A stretch of 64,000 bases of DNA from the NCBI GenBank assembly GCA_024278955.1, contig JAJRSE010000080.1, forward strand, positions 16,835 to 80,834, written 5' to 3'. Numbering within the stretch: the stretch's first letter is position 1; the number at the start of each line of letters is the position of its first letter. The notes under the pieces were generated by a model, which did no database searches, had not been told where the DNA came from, and saw only the letters and a list, made by a program, of their open reading frames with translations. The translations under genes were made by a program, and so were the position numbers. This stretch comes from Planctomycetota bacterium (GTDB lineage Bacteria; Planctomycetota; Planctomycetia; Pirellulales; Lacipirellulaceae). Positions 1 to 9,280 of this stretch are shown here, piece after piece.

Positions 1-587
1 GCTGTTGCGATAGTGGCTGCGACACCTGCTGCGATACGAGCTGCGACACCTGCTGTGATTCCGGTTGCGGTAACTGGTGTCCTGCCTGGGATATCACTTG
101 GTCCGCCGGTCTTCGCTATGCCGATGTCAATTGGTCCCGTGGATCCACGGCAACAGACAATGCCCAGGTTTTTCTTGACTCCTCGAATACTCGATTGACT
201 TTCGATGGCATCGGTGCCCGCGTCGGCTTGGCTGGAAGACGCTACTTCGGTCGTAGCGGTAGGTTCAGCTTGTTCGCCCGAGGAGACTGGTCTCTTTTGG
301 TCGGCGACATGAACATTGACACAACACTTCAGCAGGGCACTTTGCCATCGGCCTATATTCGTTCGAGCGGTCGTCGGGTCATCCCGGTTACCGAAATCGA
401 AGCGGGTGGTACACTGCAAGTCCGAGATAATATCCAAATTAGCTCTGGCTACTTCATCTCGGCTTGGCAGGACTTGGGAATGCGAGATACCTATACCTAC
501 GGTGGTATTTCCGAACTCTCTAGCTACGACGATGCGAACATCCTCGGTTTCGACGGGTTCTTCGTCCGAGCTCAGATTAGCTTCTAA
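1..587 (+). CDS. Outer-membrane beta-barrel protein, 3' part (Lpg1974/BBP7-like)
   Basis: The frame is open from base 3, so the start lies outside the window; 194 residues are visible and end in TAA. The first 26 visible residues hold ten cysteines in CDT/CDS units, followed by alternating aromatic/polar strands (WDITWSAGLRYADVNW, then FSLFARGDWSLLVGDM) and a C-terminal Phe (RAQISF), the usual Bam recognition end of a barrel. It is probably a surface porin of the Lpg1974-type family common in planctomycetes, with the barrel following a Cys-rich linker. The family assignment is inferred from the strand pattern and is not certain; the barrel nature is better supported. It converges with rpsU and shares its terminator. 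Confidence 0.6.
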   Translation, partial: CCDSGCDTCCDTSCDTCCDSGCGNWCPAWDITWSAGLRYADVNWSRGSTATDNAQVFLDSSNTRLTFDGIGARVGLAGRRYFGRSGRFSLFARGDWSLLVGDMNIDTTLQQGTLPSAYIRSSGRRVIPVTEIEAGGTLQVRDNIQISSGYFISAWQDLGMRDTYTYGGISELSSYDDANILGFDGFFVRAQISF

Positions 588-620
588 AGCGTTTTTAATG
601 TGCAACAGCATAAGAGCAAA

Positions 621-652
621 AAAAGCCCGTGGGTTGCAACCCACGGGCTTTG
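621..652. terminator. Bidirectional intrinsic terminator
   Basis: Perfect inverted repeat with arms 622-636 and 637-651 (core AAAGCCCGTGGG/CCCACGGGCTTT). Reading toward lower coordinates it is followed by a run of T, so it best serves rpsU; it also lies 34 bases after the barrel gene stop. Confidence 0.85.
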
Positions 653-742
653 CTCGTTTATACATGAATCAGACTTGTCAGCCGCTAAAGCTAGGCCAGC
701 TAGTAAAGCAAAATCTAAATTGCTAAACGGAAACGCGGCCAA

Positions 743-937
743 TTAGCGGCCCAGAAGGCGCTCACGTTTGGCACGACGGGCGGCTCGAAGACGAGCGCGA
801 CGCTTCGTTTCGCTTGGTTTCTCGTAGAACTCGCGGACTCGGATTTCCTTCTTGATACCGCTACGCTCGACCAGCTTGCGAAAACGGCGTACCGCTTCCT
901 GAGCCGTCTCTCTGTCCCGTAAGGTTAACTTAACCAA
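743..937 (-). CDS. rpsU: 30S ribosomal protein S21
   Basis: 64 residues beginning [19 protein letters not shown] and ending in the basic RRAKRERLL tail, which is bS21 over its full length. It is a small-subunit protein near the anti-Shine-Dalgarno end of 16S rRNA. The start codon is TTG at 937, chosen because a GGGAG ribosome-binding site sits six bases upstream and the family's conserved VKL start follows at once; no ATG in frame would preserve this. It is monocistronic and divergent from the small gene at 1327. Confidence 0.95.
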   Translation of the reverse strand: MVKLTLRDRETAQEAVRRFRKLVERSGIKKEIRVREFYEKPSETKRRARLRAARRAKRERLLGR

Positions 938-1326
938 TTCAAACTCCCAAAATTGTGTTTCTAGAGGCCCTTTGTCGGGACCTATGATAAGGCGTAAGCC
1001 GTTGTCTGCAAAGGTCTAACATAACATCGGCCCACAAAGCAGTCTAGCCCGAGCAGGGTTTCCCCTGAGAACACCGATCCGGGACACCCAGATAGGGCCG
1101 CGCTGCCTAAGAATGCCGCTCAATCGCCTGTAAGAAAGCCTCGCTTGCAGTTGCCACCGGCACATTCGCTACAACCTGTCCCCTGCGAGGCGCATCCTGG
1201 GACAGAAGACCGTGGTCGACTCGATATGCTAGGGAGTACCGACCGATGGGAGTTGTGGCCCCGGGTGCTCGTCTCCCGTGGCAGTCGATTGCCACCACTC
1301 CCCTGCATTTTGAACGCCTATCTTCT
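938..1326. other. Intergenic region without a supported gene
   Basis: 389 bases between divergent rpsU and the coiled-coil gene. It must hold the rpsU promoter. Short open frames on both strands overlap one another and show no family motif or ribosome-binding site, so none is called. Confidence 0.5.
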
Positions 1327-1563
1327 ATGAGCGACCTCGTCCCTAGCGAAATCATTGAAAAGCTCGAACAGCGTCACGAGAGGCTTATCGAGGAACTGGA
1401 CGAGCTGAACGACCGCCTGGAGCAAGCCCTCAACAGCTTTGCTCGGCCCTCAGGAGACGGGAAAGAGAAACAAAACCTGGCCAGCAAGCCGAACCAGGTC
1501 TTGGCGTCTCATCCCGCAGCATTGGAGCCTACGCTCCAAATAGAAGCGGCTTCGGCCCAATAG
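1327..1563 (+). CDS. Small coiled-coil protein of unknown function
   Basis: 78 residues from the ATG at 1327 (MSDLVPSEIIEKLEQR). The frame is open further upstream to 1246, but the added residues look like translated non-coding DNA. Residues 8-38 (EIIEKLEQRHERLIEELDEL) form a clear acidic heptad coiled coil; the rest is Ala/Pro/Gln-rich and probably disordered. There is no signal peptide or known domain. It converges with the ABC1 kinase gene, with 19 bases between stops. The coiled coil is visible; the function is unknown. Confidence 0.5.
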   Translation: MSDLVPSEIIEKLEQRHERLIEELDELNDRLEQALNSFARPSGDGKEKQNLASKPNQVLASHPAALEPTLQIEAASAQ

Positions 1564-1582
1564 AAGCGTCTCGTCCGCATAT

Positions 1583-3241
1583 CTATCGACGGCGATCAAG
1601 GTGGCCCGATTTGCCGATCGCCCTTAGCAGCCGCAAACCCATCGCGGCACTCAACGCGATTCCCAAGGCTCCAGGTACCGAGACTCCGCGGAAAGGCCAT
1701 ACCACATTGGTGACCAAGAGCACCGAGCCGAGGAAAAGCGCACTGGTCAACATGCCGAGAACGAGCCGGTTGACCGAGGGCTCCAGGCCACGGTGGTCGA
1801 GATGAACATCAAATCGTCCGCTTTGAACTTGCTGCAAGATATCTCTTAATCGTCGGGGGACGACTTCGGCAAGTTGCTGGACTTCGTAGACCATCCGCCT
1901 GGCTTTGCGTAGCTGGCGAGTGGGCGACATTCGTCGAGCGATAATTTTGCGTTGATAGGGCTGTAAAACCTCCATCAGGCTAAAGTCGGGCTGCAACTTT
2001 TGCGACGTGCCTTCGAGCATCACCAAAACTTTTAACAGCAGGGCCAGTGGCGAGGGCAGGAAAATTTCGTACCGACGCATCAGATCGAATAGCTCGTTGA
2101 GAGCCGGGCCAAGCTGAAACTGATCGACCGACTGGTAGGCGTAGTGAGCCAAGAAGTCAGAGATATCTAGACTGAGGCTCGTTTCGTCGAGGCCGGCTGG
2201 CACAGCCCCTATCCGCATTACGACTGCAACAAGGTGATGGGCGTCTTGCTCGACGATCGCCATCAACATGTCCTCGATGTCTTCGCGAAGGGCTTCTTCG
2301 ATTCGCACGACCATCCCGAAATCGAGCAAACCGATCGCTCCATCGCCCATCACCAAGAGATTCCCAGGATGGGGATCTGCGTGGTACAAGCCGTGATGGA
2401 AAATCATCTCAAGATACATTTCGGCGCCGTTGCGAGTCAGCGCACTAAGATCGACCCCCGTGGCACGAATCTTCTCCGGTTCCGAAAGCGGGATACCATC
2501 CATCCACTCCATGACCAAAACTCGCTCGGAAGAGCACTCGGGATAGGCCTTCGGGATTTTGATCTGGGAATTCTCGGCAAAAGCCTTCCTGAATTGTTCG
2601 ATATGGCGAGCCTCGCGTTTGAAGTCGAGTTCCCGGCGCAAAGCTCTTTGAAACTCAGCGACCGTGGCTCGAGGTCGATACGGGGCCAACTCGGGCAAGC
2701 CCTCGGCAAGTTGGGCCAAGCCTGTGAGGATATCAAGATCGACGGGCACCTGTTTATCGATGCCATGATGTTGGACTTTAACCGCAACTTCTTCTCCCGA
2801 ATGCAAGCGGGCTCGGTGAACTTGTCCGATCGATGCCGAGGCAACCGGCTCTGAGGAGAATTCAAGAAAGAGTTGCTCGACCGATTTGCCCAATTCGCTT
2901 TCAATCAGTTCTGAGACAAGTTCCGATGAATCGGCAGCGACTCGGGTTTGCAGTTTTTCAAGTTCGTCGGCCAGCTCGCCCCCCACCACGTCGGGTCGGG
3001 TGCTCATGATTTGTCCCAACTTAATAAAAGTGGGGCCAAGCTCTTCCAGGGCAAGGCGAATACGAGTCTCGCTCGTCTCGTTAGCAATAATTTGGCCATC
3101 GCGATTCTTGAGCCAAGATTTACCGAACGCGAAGTCAAAGCGACTTAGCCAGCCTGCGAGGCCATACTTACTCAAAATCGAGAGTATCTCGCCCCAGCGA
3201 TTGGCATTGCGGTAGATTTGCGGAATGGCGCCGATTCGCAT
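1583..3241 (-). CDS. ABC1/UbiB (AarF) family atypical kinase
   Basis: 552 residues from the ATG at 3241 (MRIGAIPQIYRN); a longer frame to 3370 adds 43 residues without family character. The family has a protein-kinase-like fold with an ATPase activity linked to isoprenoid quinone synthesis. Visible motifs: the diagnostic KxGQ region (FIKLGQIMSTRPD), an Ala-rich nucleotide loop (SASIGQVH), the VAVKVQ lysine, the catalytic HADPHPGNLL, and the metal-binding LLDFG. The C-terminus carries hydrophobic segments (LGMLTSALFLGSVLLVTNVVWPF and a second one) that anchor it in the membrane. It stands alone here, divergent from the PQQ-propeller gene, so no quinone operon context is visible. Confidence 0.9.
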   Translation of the reverse strand: MRIGAIPQIYRNANRWGEILSILSKYGLAGWLSRFDFAFGKSWLKNRDGQIIANETSETRIRLALEELGPTFIKLGQIMSTRPDVVGGELADELEKLQTRVAADSSELVSELIESELGKSVEQLFLEFSSEPVASASIGQVHRARLHSGEEVAVKVQHHGIDKQVPVDLDILTGLAQLAEGLPELAPYRPRATVAEFQRALRRELDFKREARHIEQFRKAFAENSQIKIPKAYPECSSERVLVMEWMDGIPLSEPEKIRATGVDLSALTRNGAEMYLEMIFHHGLYHADPHPGNLLVMGDGAIGLLDFGMVVRIEEALREDIEDMLMAIVEQDAHHLVAVVMRIGAVPAGLDETSLSLDISDFLAHYAYQSVDQFQLGPALNELFDLMRRYEIFLPSPLALLLKVLVMLEGTSQKLQPDFSLMEVLQPYQRKIIARRMSPTRQLRKARRMVYEVQQLAEVVPRRLRDILQQVQSGRFDVHLDHRGLEPSVNRLVLGMLTSALFLGSVLLVTNVVWPFRGVSVPGALGIALSAAMGLRLLRAIGKSGHLDRRR

Positions 3242-3489
3242 AGTAAGAGTAGCCGTCGATTCACTTACGAGTGGGGGGGCATGGAAACAAAAGGACCGAC
3301 CGGCCATTGTAGCGGCAGACCTGTTCCGCTGGCAACGAGCACCGACGCGACGACTTGACGCGAACTGCAAGGTCGTGAAAAATTTTGTTTGGTGCTACCT
3401 CTGTATTCTAATTCAAATAATGGACGAAGCGTTCATGGTTTGATGCCGCTCTTCAAAAAGAGCCTGCTGTTCCGGAAAGCGAGTCAACA

Positions 3490-4818
3490 TTGATCTGTCG
3501 AAAGCCTCTCGTAGTATGGTCTGCCTTTGCTTGCCTGCTAGGACCTTATTGTCTTATCCATGAACTACAGGCCGAAAATTGGCCTCAGTGGCGAGGCCCT
3601 TTTTCGACGGGGATCAGCACCGAGACCAATCTCGCCACGGAATGGTCGGCAACCGAGAATGTTGCTTGGCGGATTGATTTGCCTGGCCAAGCTGGAGCAA
3701 CTCCCGTCGTTTGGGACGATCGCATTTTTCTGACAACCGCCAGCGGCAAGGATCTTGAGCTTTGGTGCATTTCGACGACCGGAAAGAAGCTCTGGCAGCA
3801 AACCCTGGGCAGCGGCGACGTCGCGGTTCGCAACGACGAAGGCAACATGGCCTCGCCTTCGCCTTGTACCGATGGCAAACACGTCTGGGCGATGATTGGC
3901 ACGGGCCATCTTGCTTGCTTCGATCTCGAAGGAAATAAAGTCTGGAACTTCAATGTCGGAGACCGCTACGGGAAAATCGTAATCGCCTTTGGCTTCTCCT
4001 CGACTCCCGCACTCGATCAAGGGCGGCTCTATCTGCAATTGATTCACGGCGATCACGACCAGGCAACTCAAGAAGCACGTGTTGTCTGTCTTGACGCAGA
4101 AAGTGGCAAAGAAATCTGGAAGCGAGTACGGACGAGCGATGCGCGGGGAGAAAGCGAACAATCGTACGCTTCGCCCACCATCTATCGCGACGACAAGCAA
4201 GCCTTCCTTCTCACCCACGGTGCCGACTATCTTGTTGCCCACTCTCTCGACGATGGACACGAACTTTGGCGGTGCGGAGGACTCAACCCGCCCGGCAATT
4301 ACAACGAAACTCTGCGGCTCGTATCTTCGCCTGGATTCAGCGACAATCTGATCGTAGTCCCATCTGCCAAAGGAGGACCAACCTACGGGCTTCGGCCCGG
4401 AGGCAGCGGAGAAATCTCTGAGTCCCCTGAGTTTGTCGCTTGGCGATATCCCGACAAAACTCCCGACGTGCCTTCGCCATTGATCCACGACGGTTTGGTT
4501 TACCTTTGCCGCGAAAACGGAAATCTGATGTGCCTTGACGCCGAAACGGGCGAAGAATATTACCACAAAAAAACCGTTCGCGACCGCCATCGGGCTTCGC
4601 CGGTACTCGCCGACGGAAAAATCTACCTGACGAGCCGAAGCGGCACAATTACCGTTGTTCGCTCCGGCAAGCAGTTCGAGATTCTGGCACAAAACAAAAT
4701 AGGCGAAGAGATCTCGTCGTCGCCCGCGATCGCCGGTGAGACAATTTACCTACGAACTTTTTCGTCGCTGTTTGCCATTCGAGCTGGCGAAGAAAACCCA
4801 GAAACGAATGCCGAATAG
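3490..4818 (+). CDS. Secreted PQQ-like beta-propeller protein
   Basis: 442 residues with a TTG start at 3490, the first possible start after the in-frame stop at 3418. The N-terminus is a signal peptide (LVVWSAFACLLGPYCLIHELQA) followed by NWPQWRGP, a hallmark of secreted planctomycete propellers. Repeated blades read like GxVYLCRENGNLMCLDAETGEE and VVCLDAESGKEIWKR, the BamB/PQQ-repeat pattern. No cofactor-binding or catalytic residues can be assigned, so a structural or binding role in the periplasm is as likely as a dehydrogenase. It converges with the HEAT-repeat gene, 17 bases apart. Confidence 0.85.
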   Translation: MICRKPLVVWSAFACLLGPYCLIHELQAENWPQWRGPFSTGISTETNLATEWSATENVAWRIDLPGQAGATPVVWDDRIFLTTASGKDLELWCISTTGKKLWQQTLGSGDVAVRNDEGNMASPSPCTDGKHVWAMIGTGHLACFDLEGNKVWNFNVGDRYGKIVIAFGFSSTPALDQGRLYLQLIHGDHDQATQEARVVCLDAESGKEIWKRVRTSDARGESEQSYASPTIYRDDKQAFLLTHGADYLVAHSLDDGHELWRCGGLNPPGNYNETLRLVSSPGFSDNLIVVPSAKGGPTYGLRPGGSGEISESPEFVAWRYPDKTPDVPSPLIHDGLVYLCRENGNLMCLDAETGEEYYHKKTVRDRHRASPVLADGKIYLTSRSGTITVVRSGKQFEILAQNKIGEEISSSPAIAGETIYLRTFSSLFAIRAGEENPETNAE

Positions 4819-4835
4819 TTTGCCAACGATTTTTG

Positions 4836-5336
4836 CTAGCTCGCCTGAACTTGGTCGAGTGATTCTTGAGCTTGATGAGCCAACGCACTATCAGAACTTT
4901 CGGCGAGAGTTCGCAGTGCCAAAATCGCAGCATTCGCACTCCGCCCCAGTTTCCCCAAGGCCCAAGCAGCTCGGCGTTGGACTTGGGGGGCAGAGCTGTC
5001 GGTCAATCGCTCGATAAGCACAGACACAGCCGGTGCCGCTTGGTCGTGAGCCCTCCCTAGCATCGTCACGGCCCAATAAGCCACGTCGGCGTTCGCCGAA
5101 TTTGCGAGCAATGTAAGATCTTCGATTTGATGCAACTCAGGCGGCCCGACACTTTCCAAGGCAGCCGTACACCAGTTCCTCACGTCTTCGTCCTGGCTGC
5201 TGCAAGCTCCGATCAATGCGACCATCGCCGGCTTGGCTTCTTCTGCTAAGCTAGCAAGCGACTCGGCGGCAGCTAATTGACGTGCCGGATCCGACTGATT
5301 GAGATCGGCGATGTAATTCTGAATCTTCTCGGACAT
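4836..5336 (-). CDS. HEAT-repeat protein
   Basis: 166 residues composed almost wholly of helical HEAT repeats: PARQLAAAESLASLAEEA, DEDVRNWCTAALESVG, ADVAYWAVTMLGRAH and PQVQRRAAWALGKLGR show the spaced Ala/Leu/Asp pattern. No signal peptide or membrane segment is present, so it is cytosolic. The family acts as a protein-binding scaffold; the partner is unknown. It is transcribed alone, divergent from the DUF1592 gene across 246 bases. Confidence 0.8.
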   Translation of the reverse strand: MSEKIQNYIADLNQSDPARQLAAAESLASLAEEAKPAMVALIGACSSQDEDVRNWCTAALESVGPPELHQIEDLTLLANSANADVAYWAVTMLGRAHDQAAPAVSVLIERLTDSSAPQVQRRAAWALGKLGRSANAAILALRTLAESSDSALAHQAQESLDQVQAS

Positions 5337-5582
5337 GTGATACTCTCTCTCATTGCGAAAAACGCCAAAACCACGGTTGAATCGATCGAAAACGTGAGAA
5401 AAGGTCCATAAAAAACTCCGTGTTTTTCGGGAGTTGCGCCCAATATCTTTTTGTTCTTGCCGTGCCGAAGAAAAATCGTGTGCGAAAGAATCGGCAACGT
5501 GCTAAAATAGCAAGCGAAGCCGGCTTCGCCAAGCGGAGACCGTTGCCCCCCGCCTATCGCTCAGCGGCCTCATATTCCCGCC

Positions 5583-7931
5583 ATGCCTGAAGCTCTCCCA
5601 ACAGCTCGCCGTTTGACAATCTTCGCTGCAATCGTAGCGTGCTTCGGTCTTAGCATGGGCACCGCTCGGGGAGCAGAATTGTCTTTGCATGGAAAAGCGA
5701 TTTATGAAAAGCAGTGTGCGATGTGCCACGGCGAAAACGGCGTTGGGGTTGAAGATTATTTCCCCGACCCGCTGAGGGGCGACCTCTCGATCTCCAACCT
5801 CGCAGAGATGATCGCCGACACCATGCCCGAGGACGATCCGGAAGCATGCCTTGGGAAAGATTCCCTTGCCGTGGCAACCTACCTCCATGAGACATTTTAC
5901 CGCAAGCCATTACCCAAAAGCTTGCGTCCTCAACGAGTTTCTCTCGCTCGACTCACCAAGACGCAGCTCCGCCAGAGCTTGGCCGATTTGTATGCTTACC
6001 AAGGCAACACGATTCCTTTGGCACATGCCCAAGGCCTTAAAGCAATGTACTTCGACGGTTCAAAACATAAAGATGGGAACCTACGAATCGAACGTGTCGA
6101 TGCGGTCTTAGATTTTGATTTTGGTCACAAGGGTCCAGGGAAAAAAATCGATCCGCAAGACTTCTTTATCCAGTGGCAAGGTGCAATCCAAGCCGACTCC
6201 ACTGGGCCTCACGAAATTGTGATCCGAAGTAGCTGCGCTTTCGTTTGTTATTTCGGTTCCTACCAGCGACAGTTTATCGACAACCACGTACAGTCGGGCG
6301 CAAGGACCGAATTTCGCCGCAGCCTCGTCCTGACTGCTGGGCGAATTTATCCGTTGCGGATTGACTTTTTTCAGCGCAAGCGAAAAACGGAACAACCGCC
6401 GGCAAAAATCTCGCTCTCTTGGAAGCCTCCACGCGGAGTCGAGCAGATTATTCCGTCGCGAAACTTGCTCAAGGTAGAGGCCCCAGCAGCTTTCTCTTTG
6501 CAAACTCATCTACCACCGGACGATCGGTCTTATGGCTACGAACGAGGCATTTCGGTTGACCGTCAGTGGGACGAGTCGACCACCGAGGCAGCCCTCGAAT
6601 TTGCACAAGTGGCAGCCGACGAACTTTGGCCTCTCCACCAACAGAAGAACCGGAATAAGGCCGATCGAGACCGAGCTCAGCTTCGCCTTTTTTTAAGTGA
6701 GATCATTGCGACCGCTTTCCGAGGACCGCTGGACGAGCACGATCAAAAAACATATGTAGACGATCCGGTCGACGCGACCGAAGACGACCTCGAAGCGATT
6801 CTGCGCTCGCTCTTGCTAACCCTCAAGTCGCCGCGGTTCCTCTATCCGGGGCTCGACACCGATCGATCGTCATCGCAGCGTGCGGCAAGTCGCCTCGCGT
6901 TGACTTTGTTCGACTCTCTGCCGACCGACACCTGGCTGTTTCTTCAAGCCCGCGGCGGCGAGCTGGCCGAGGAAACCCAGATCCGTGCCGCAGCCGAGCG
7001 AATGCTTGACGATCATCGCGCTCGCAACAAAGTTCGCGAATTATTTCATGGCTGGCTCAATATAGAAAATCAAATTGAAATTACGAAGAACGAAGAGCAC
7101 TTCAAAGACTTCAATGCCGAGCTGCTTGCAGATCTACGCTTCTCACTCGAGACATTCATTGAAGAAATTGTCTGGTCGAAATCAAGTGATTATCGGCAAC
7201 TTTTTTTGGCCGACTGGACATTGACAACCGATCGGTTGGCTAACTTTTATGGCGACACCTGGCTCCCCAAGGCTGCAAACACCCGTGGGCTGCAACCTAG
7301 CGCCGGAGACCCAGGCAAGCGTTTTGGGGTGCTTACCCACCCCTACTTAATGAGCAGAATGGCATATCACACGAATACCTCTCCTATCCATCGAGGTGTA
7401 TTTCTGACTCGCTACCTTCTAGGGCGTATGCTGCGACCGCCGCAGGAAGCTTTTGCGCCGATCGCAGCAGAGTTACATCCCGACCTAACAACCCGCCAGC
7501 GAGTCGTACTTCAGACAGGCGGTCGCAATTGCCAAGTTTGCCACAAAAGAATCAATGGTTTAGGATTAACGCTAGAGAATTTCGATGCGGTAGGACGATA
7601 TCGAATCGTAGAACGAGAGCATCCCGTCGACGCGAGCGGTTCGTACACAACACGAGACAGAAAGCAGATCGACTTCGCTGGCCCCGAAGACCTAGCCGAG
7701 CTTTTGGCCTACGGCGAAGATGCCCATCGCACTTTTATACAACGAGCTTTTCACCACTTGGTCAAGCAACCTGTCGCGGCATACGGCCCTGATACGATGA
7801 CGTATCTGCTCGCTTCGTTCGAGCAAAGTAATTACAACCTTCGAGAGCTATTCGTTGAAATCGCGGTCATTGCGGCAAGTGATTCCCAAAAAAGAGTTTC
7901 CAACGAGCAGGGAGATTCAGATGAGAAATAG
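5583..7931 (+). CDS. Secreted DUF1592-type heme protein (planctomycete cytochrome)
   Basis: 782 residues. After a signal peptide (residues 10-31) comes a c-type heme site CAMCH (C45, C48, H49). Residues about 150-300 resemble a PA14 carbohydrate-binding module (LKAMYFDGS, then [10 protein letters not shown]). The remainder has the order of the DUF1587/1595/1592/1588/1585 family: a helical middle, a second heme-type site [19 protein letters not shown], and a DUF1585-like end. It acts outside the cytoplasm, presumably in a redox step of polysaccharide or sulfated-polymer use; the reaction is unknown. The next gene, a DUF1552 protein, overlaps its last 11 bases, the standard two-gene arrangement in planctomycetes. 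Confidence 0.88.
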   Translation: MPEALPTARRLTIFAAIVACFGLSMGTARGAELSLHGKAIYEKQCAMCHGENGVGVEDYFPDPLRGDLSISNLAEMIADTMPEDDPEACLGKDSLAVATYLHETFYRKPLPKSLRPQRVSLARLTKTQLRQSLADLYAYQGNTIPLAHAQGLKAMYFDGSKHKDGNLRIERVDAVLDFDFGHKGPGKKIDPQDFFIQWQGAIQADSTGPHEIVIRSSCAFVCYFGSYQRQFIDNHVQSGARTEFRRSLVLTAGRIYPLRIDFFQRKRKTEQPPAKISLSWKPPRGVEQIIPSRNLLKVEAPAAFSLQTHLPPDDRSYGYERGISVDRQWDESTTEAALEFAQVAADELWPLHQQKNRNKADRDRAQLRLFLSEIIATAFRGPLDEHDQKTYVDDPVDATEDDLEAILRSLLLTLKSPRFLYPGLDTDRSSSQRAASRLALTLFDSLPTDTWLFLQARGGELAEETQIRAAAERMLDDHRARNKVRELFHGWLNIENQIEITKNEEHFKDFNAELLADLRFSLETFIEEIVWSKSSDYRQLFLADWTLTTDRLANFYGDTWLPKAANTRGLQPSAGDPGKRFGVLTHPYLMSRMAYHTNTSPIHRGVFLTRYLLGRMLRPPQEAFAPIAAELHPDLTTRQRVVLQTGGRNCQVCHKRINGLGLTLENFDAVGRYRIVEREHPVDASGSYTTRDRKQIDFAGPEDLAELLAYGEDAHRTFIQRAFHHLVKQPVAAYGPDTMTYLLASFEQSNYNLRELFVEIAVIAASDSQKRVSNEQGDSDEK

Positions 7932-9264
7932 GACGACCCGACGCGATTTTCTAGCGAAAGCAGGCATTAGCACCGCCGCTGCCCAGCTTGTTTGGAATCT
8001 TCCAAGTCTTACGTCGGCAGCAGCGACTTCGAGAGCAACAAAACAGCGTCTTGTTTTTGTGTTTAGCCCCAATGGCATCGTCCCCAAGCAGTTTTGGCCT
8101 GAGACACTCGGCGAAGAATTTGAATTGAAACGGATTCTCCAGCCACTCGAAAAATTCAAGAGCCAGATGATGACGCTCCATGGCGTCTGCAATCAACTCC
8201 AAGGCGATGGCGACGGACACATGCGCGGCATTGGTTGTCTGCTCACCGGCATCGAACTCTTTCCCGGCGACATTCAAGGCGGCTCGGATACACCGGCCGG
8301 GTGGTCGACCGGCATTTCAATCGACCAGCACCTCAAAAACCATTTGCAAGCCGACCCGGCAACACAAACTCGCTTCGGATCGCTTGAGTTTGGGGTCATG
8401 GTGCCCGAGCGAGCAGATACCTGGACGCGTTGGTCCTATGCCGGCCCCAACCAGCCCATTGCTCCGATCGACAACCCTTACAAAATGTTTGAAAAACTCT
8501 ACGGCAAGTCGAAGAACCGTCGACTCCTTGTCAGCGTCCTTGATGGCTTGGCCGAAGACTTTCGCAAAGTCGAAGCCGTAGTAAGCGCCGAAGATCGCCA
8601 TTTACTGTCCAAGCATTTGCAGATGATTCGCGAAGTCGAGCGAGACCTGCAAGCCGATTTACTCGCCGAAGAAAAAACCAGTTCGGAACTTGGACATGCA
8701 ATTCCTAAGCTACCAGCCAACATCCTGAAAGAAAACGATAACATCCCCCAGATCACACGAATGCAAATGGACTTGTTGGTCAACAGCTTTGCCGCAGACT
8801 TCACACGAATTGCCACATTCCAAATTACCAATAGCGTTGGGCAACCGCGTATGCGATGGCTAGAAATCGAGGAAGGACACCATGGCCTCTCCCATGAACC
8901 AGATACCAATGAAGAGGCCTACGAAAAGTTAATCAAAATCAACACCTGGTATTGCGAACAAGTTGCCTATTTAGCCAAACGCCTTGATGAGACACCCGAA
9001 CCGGGTGGCGAGGGCTCGATGCTCGACCATACGACCATCGTTTGGACCAACGAGTTGGGGAAAGGAAACAGTCACACGCGAAATAATATCCCATTCGTCC
9101 TGGTCGGCGGCGGGCTCGGTTTCAAGATGGGCCAGTCCTTAGACTTCGGCAAAGTTCCCCACAACCGCCTGCTCCTTAGCATTACCCAGGCAATGGGGTT
9201 TCCAGAAAAGACCTTTGGAAACCCAGAGTTCTGCACAGACGGCCCTCTCACAGGCTTGGTTTAG
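7921..9264 (+). CDS. DUF1552 protein with Tat signal
   Basis: 447 residues from the ATG at 7921, chosen over an earlier in-frame ATG because AGGGAG lies just upstream and the protein then starts with a twin-arginine signal ([11 protein letters not shown], then a hydrophobic Ala-rich stretch). The body shows the DUF1552 pattern: [33 protein letters not shown], and near the end [21 protein letters not shown], which resembles the alkaline-phosphatase-like fold of DUF1501. It is translationally coupled to the upstream heme protein, and the two are probably exported separately (Sec and Tat) and work together. Substrate unknown. Confidence 0.88.
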   Translation: MRNRTTRRDFLAKAGISTAAAQLVWNLPSLTSAAATSRATKQRLVFVFSPNGIVPKQFWPETLGEEFELKRILQPLEKFKSQMMTLHGVCNQLQGDGDGHMRGIGCLLTGIELFPGDIQGGSDTPAGWSTGISIDQHLKNHLQADPATQTRFGSLEFGVMVPERADTWTRWSYAGPNQPIAPIDNPYKMFEKLYGKSKNRRLLVSVLDGLAEDFRKVEAVVSAEDRHLLSKHLQMIREVERDLQADLLAEEKTSSELGHAIPKLPANILKENDNIPQITRMQMDLLVNSFAADFTRIATFQITNSVGQPRMRWLEIEEGHHGLSHEPDTNEEAYEKLIKINTWYCEQVAYLAKRLDETPEPGGEGSMLDHTTIVWTNELGKGNSHTRNNIPFVLVGGGLGFKMGQSLDFGKVPHNRLLLSITQAMGFPEKTFGNPEFCTDGPLTGLV

Positions 9265-9280
9265 TGATCAGGCGAAATTT

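Noticed and set aside
1107..1355. Open frame on the minus strand upstream of rpsU
   Set aside because: Overlaps other short frames, no ribosome-binding site or motif.
2045..2052. Near KOPS octamer (GGGCAGGA) and others with one mismatch
   Set aside because: Only exact GGGNAGGG was counted, to keep the polarity argument clean.
3565..4692. 375-codon open frame on the minus strand
   Set aside because: Shadow of the PQQ-propeller gene, no family features.
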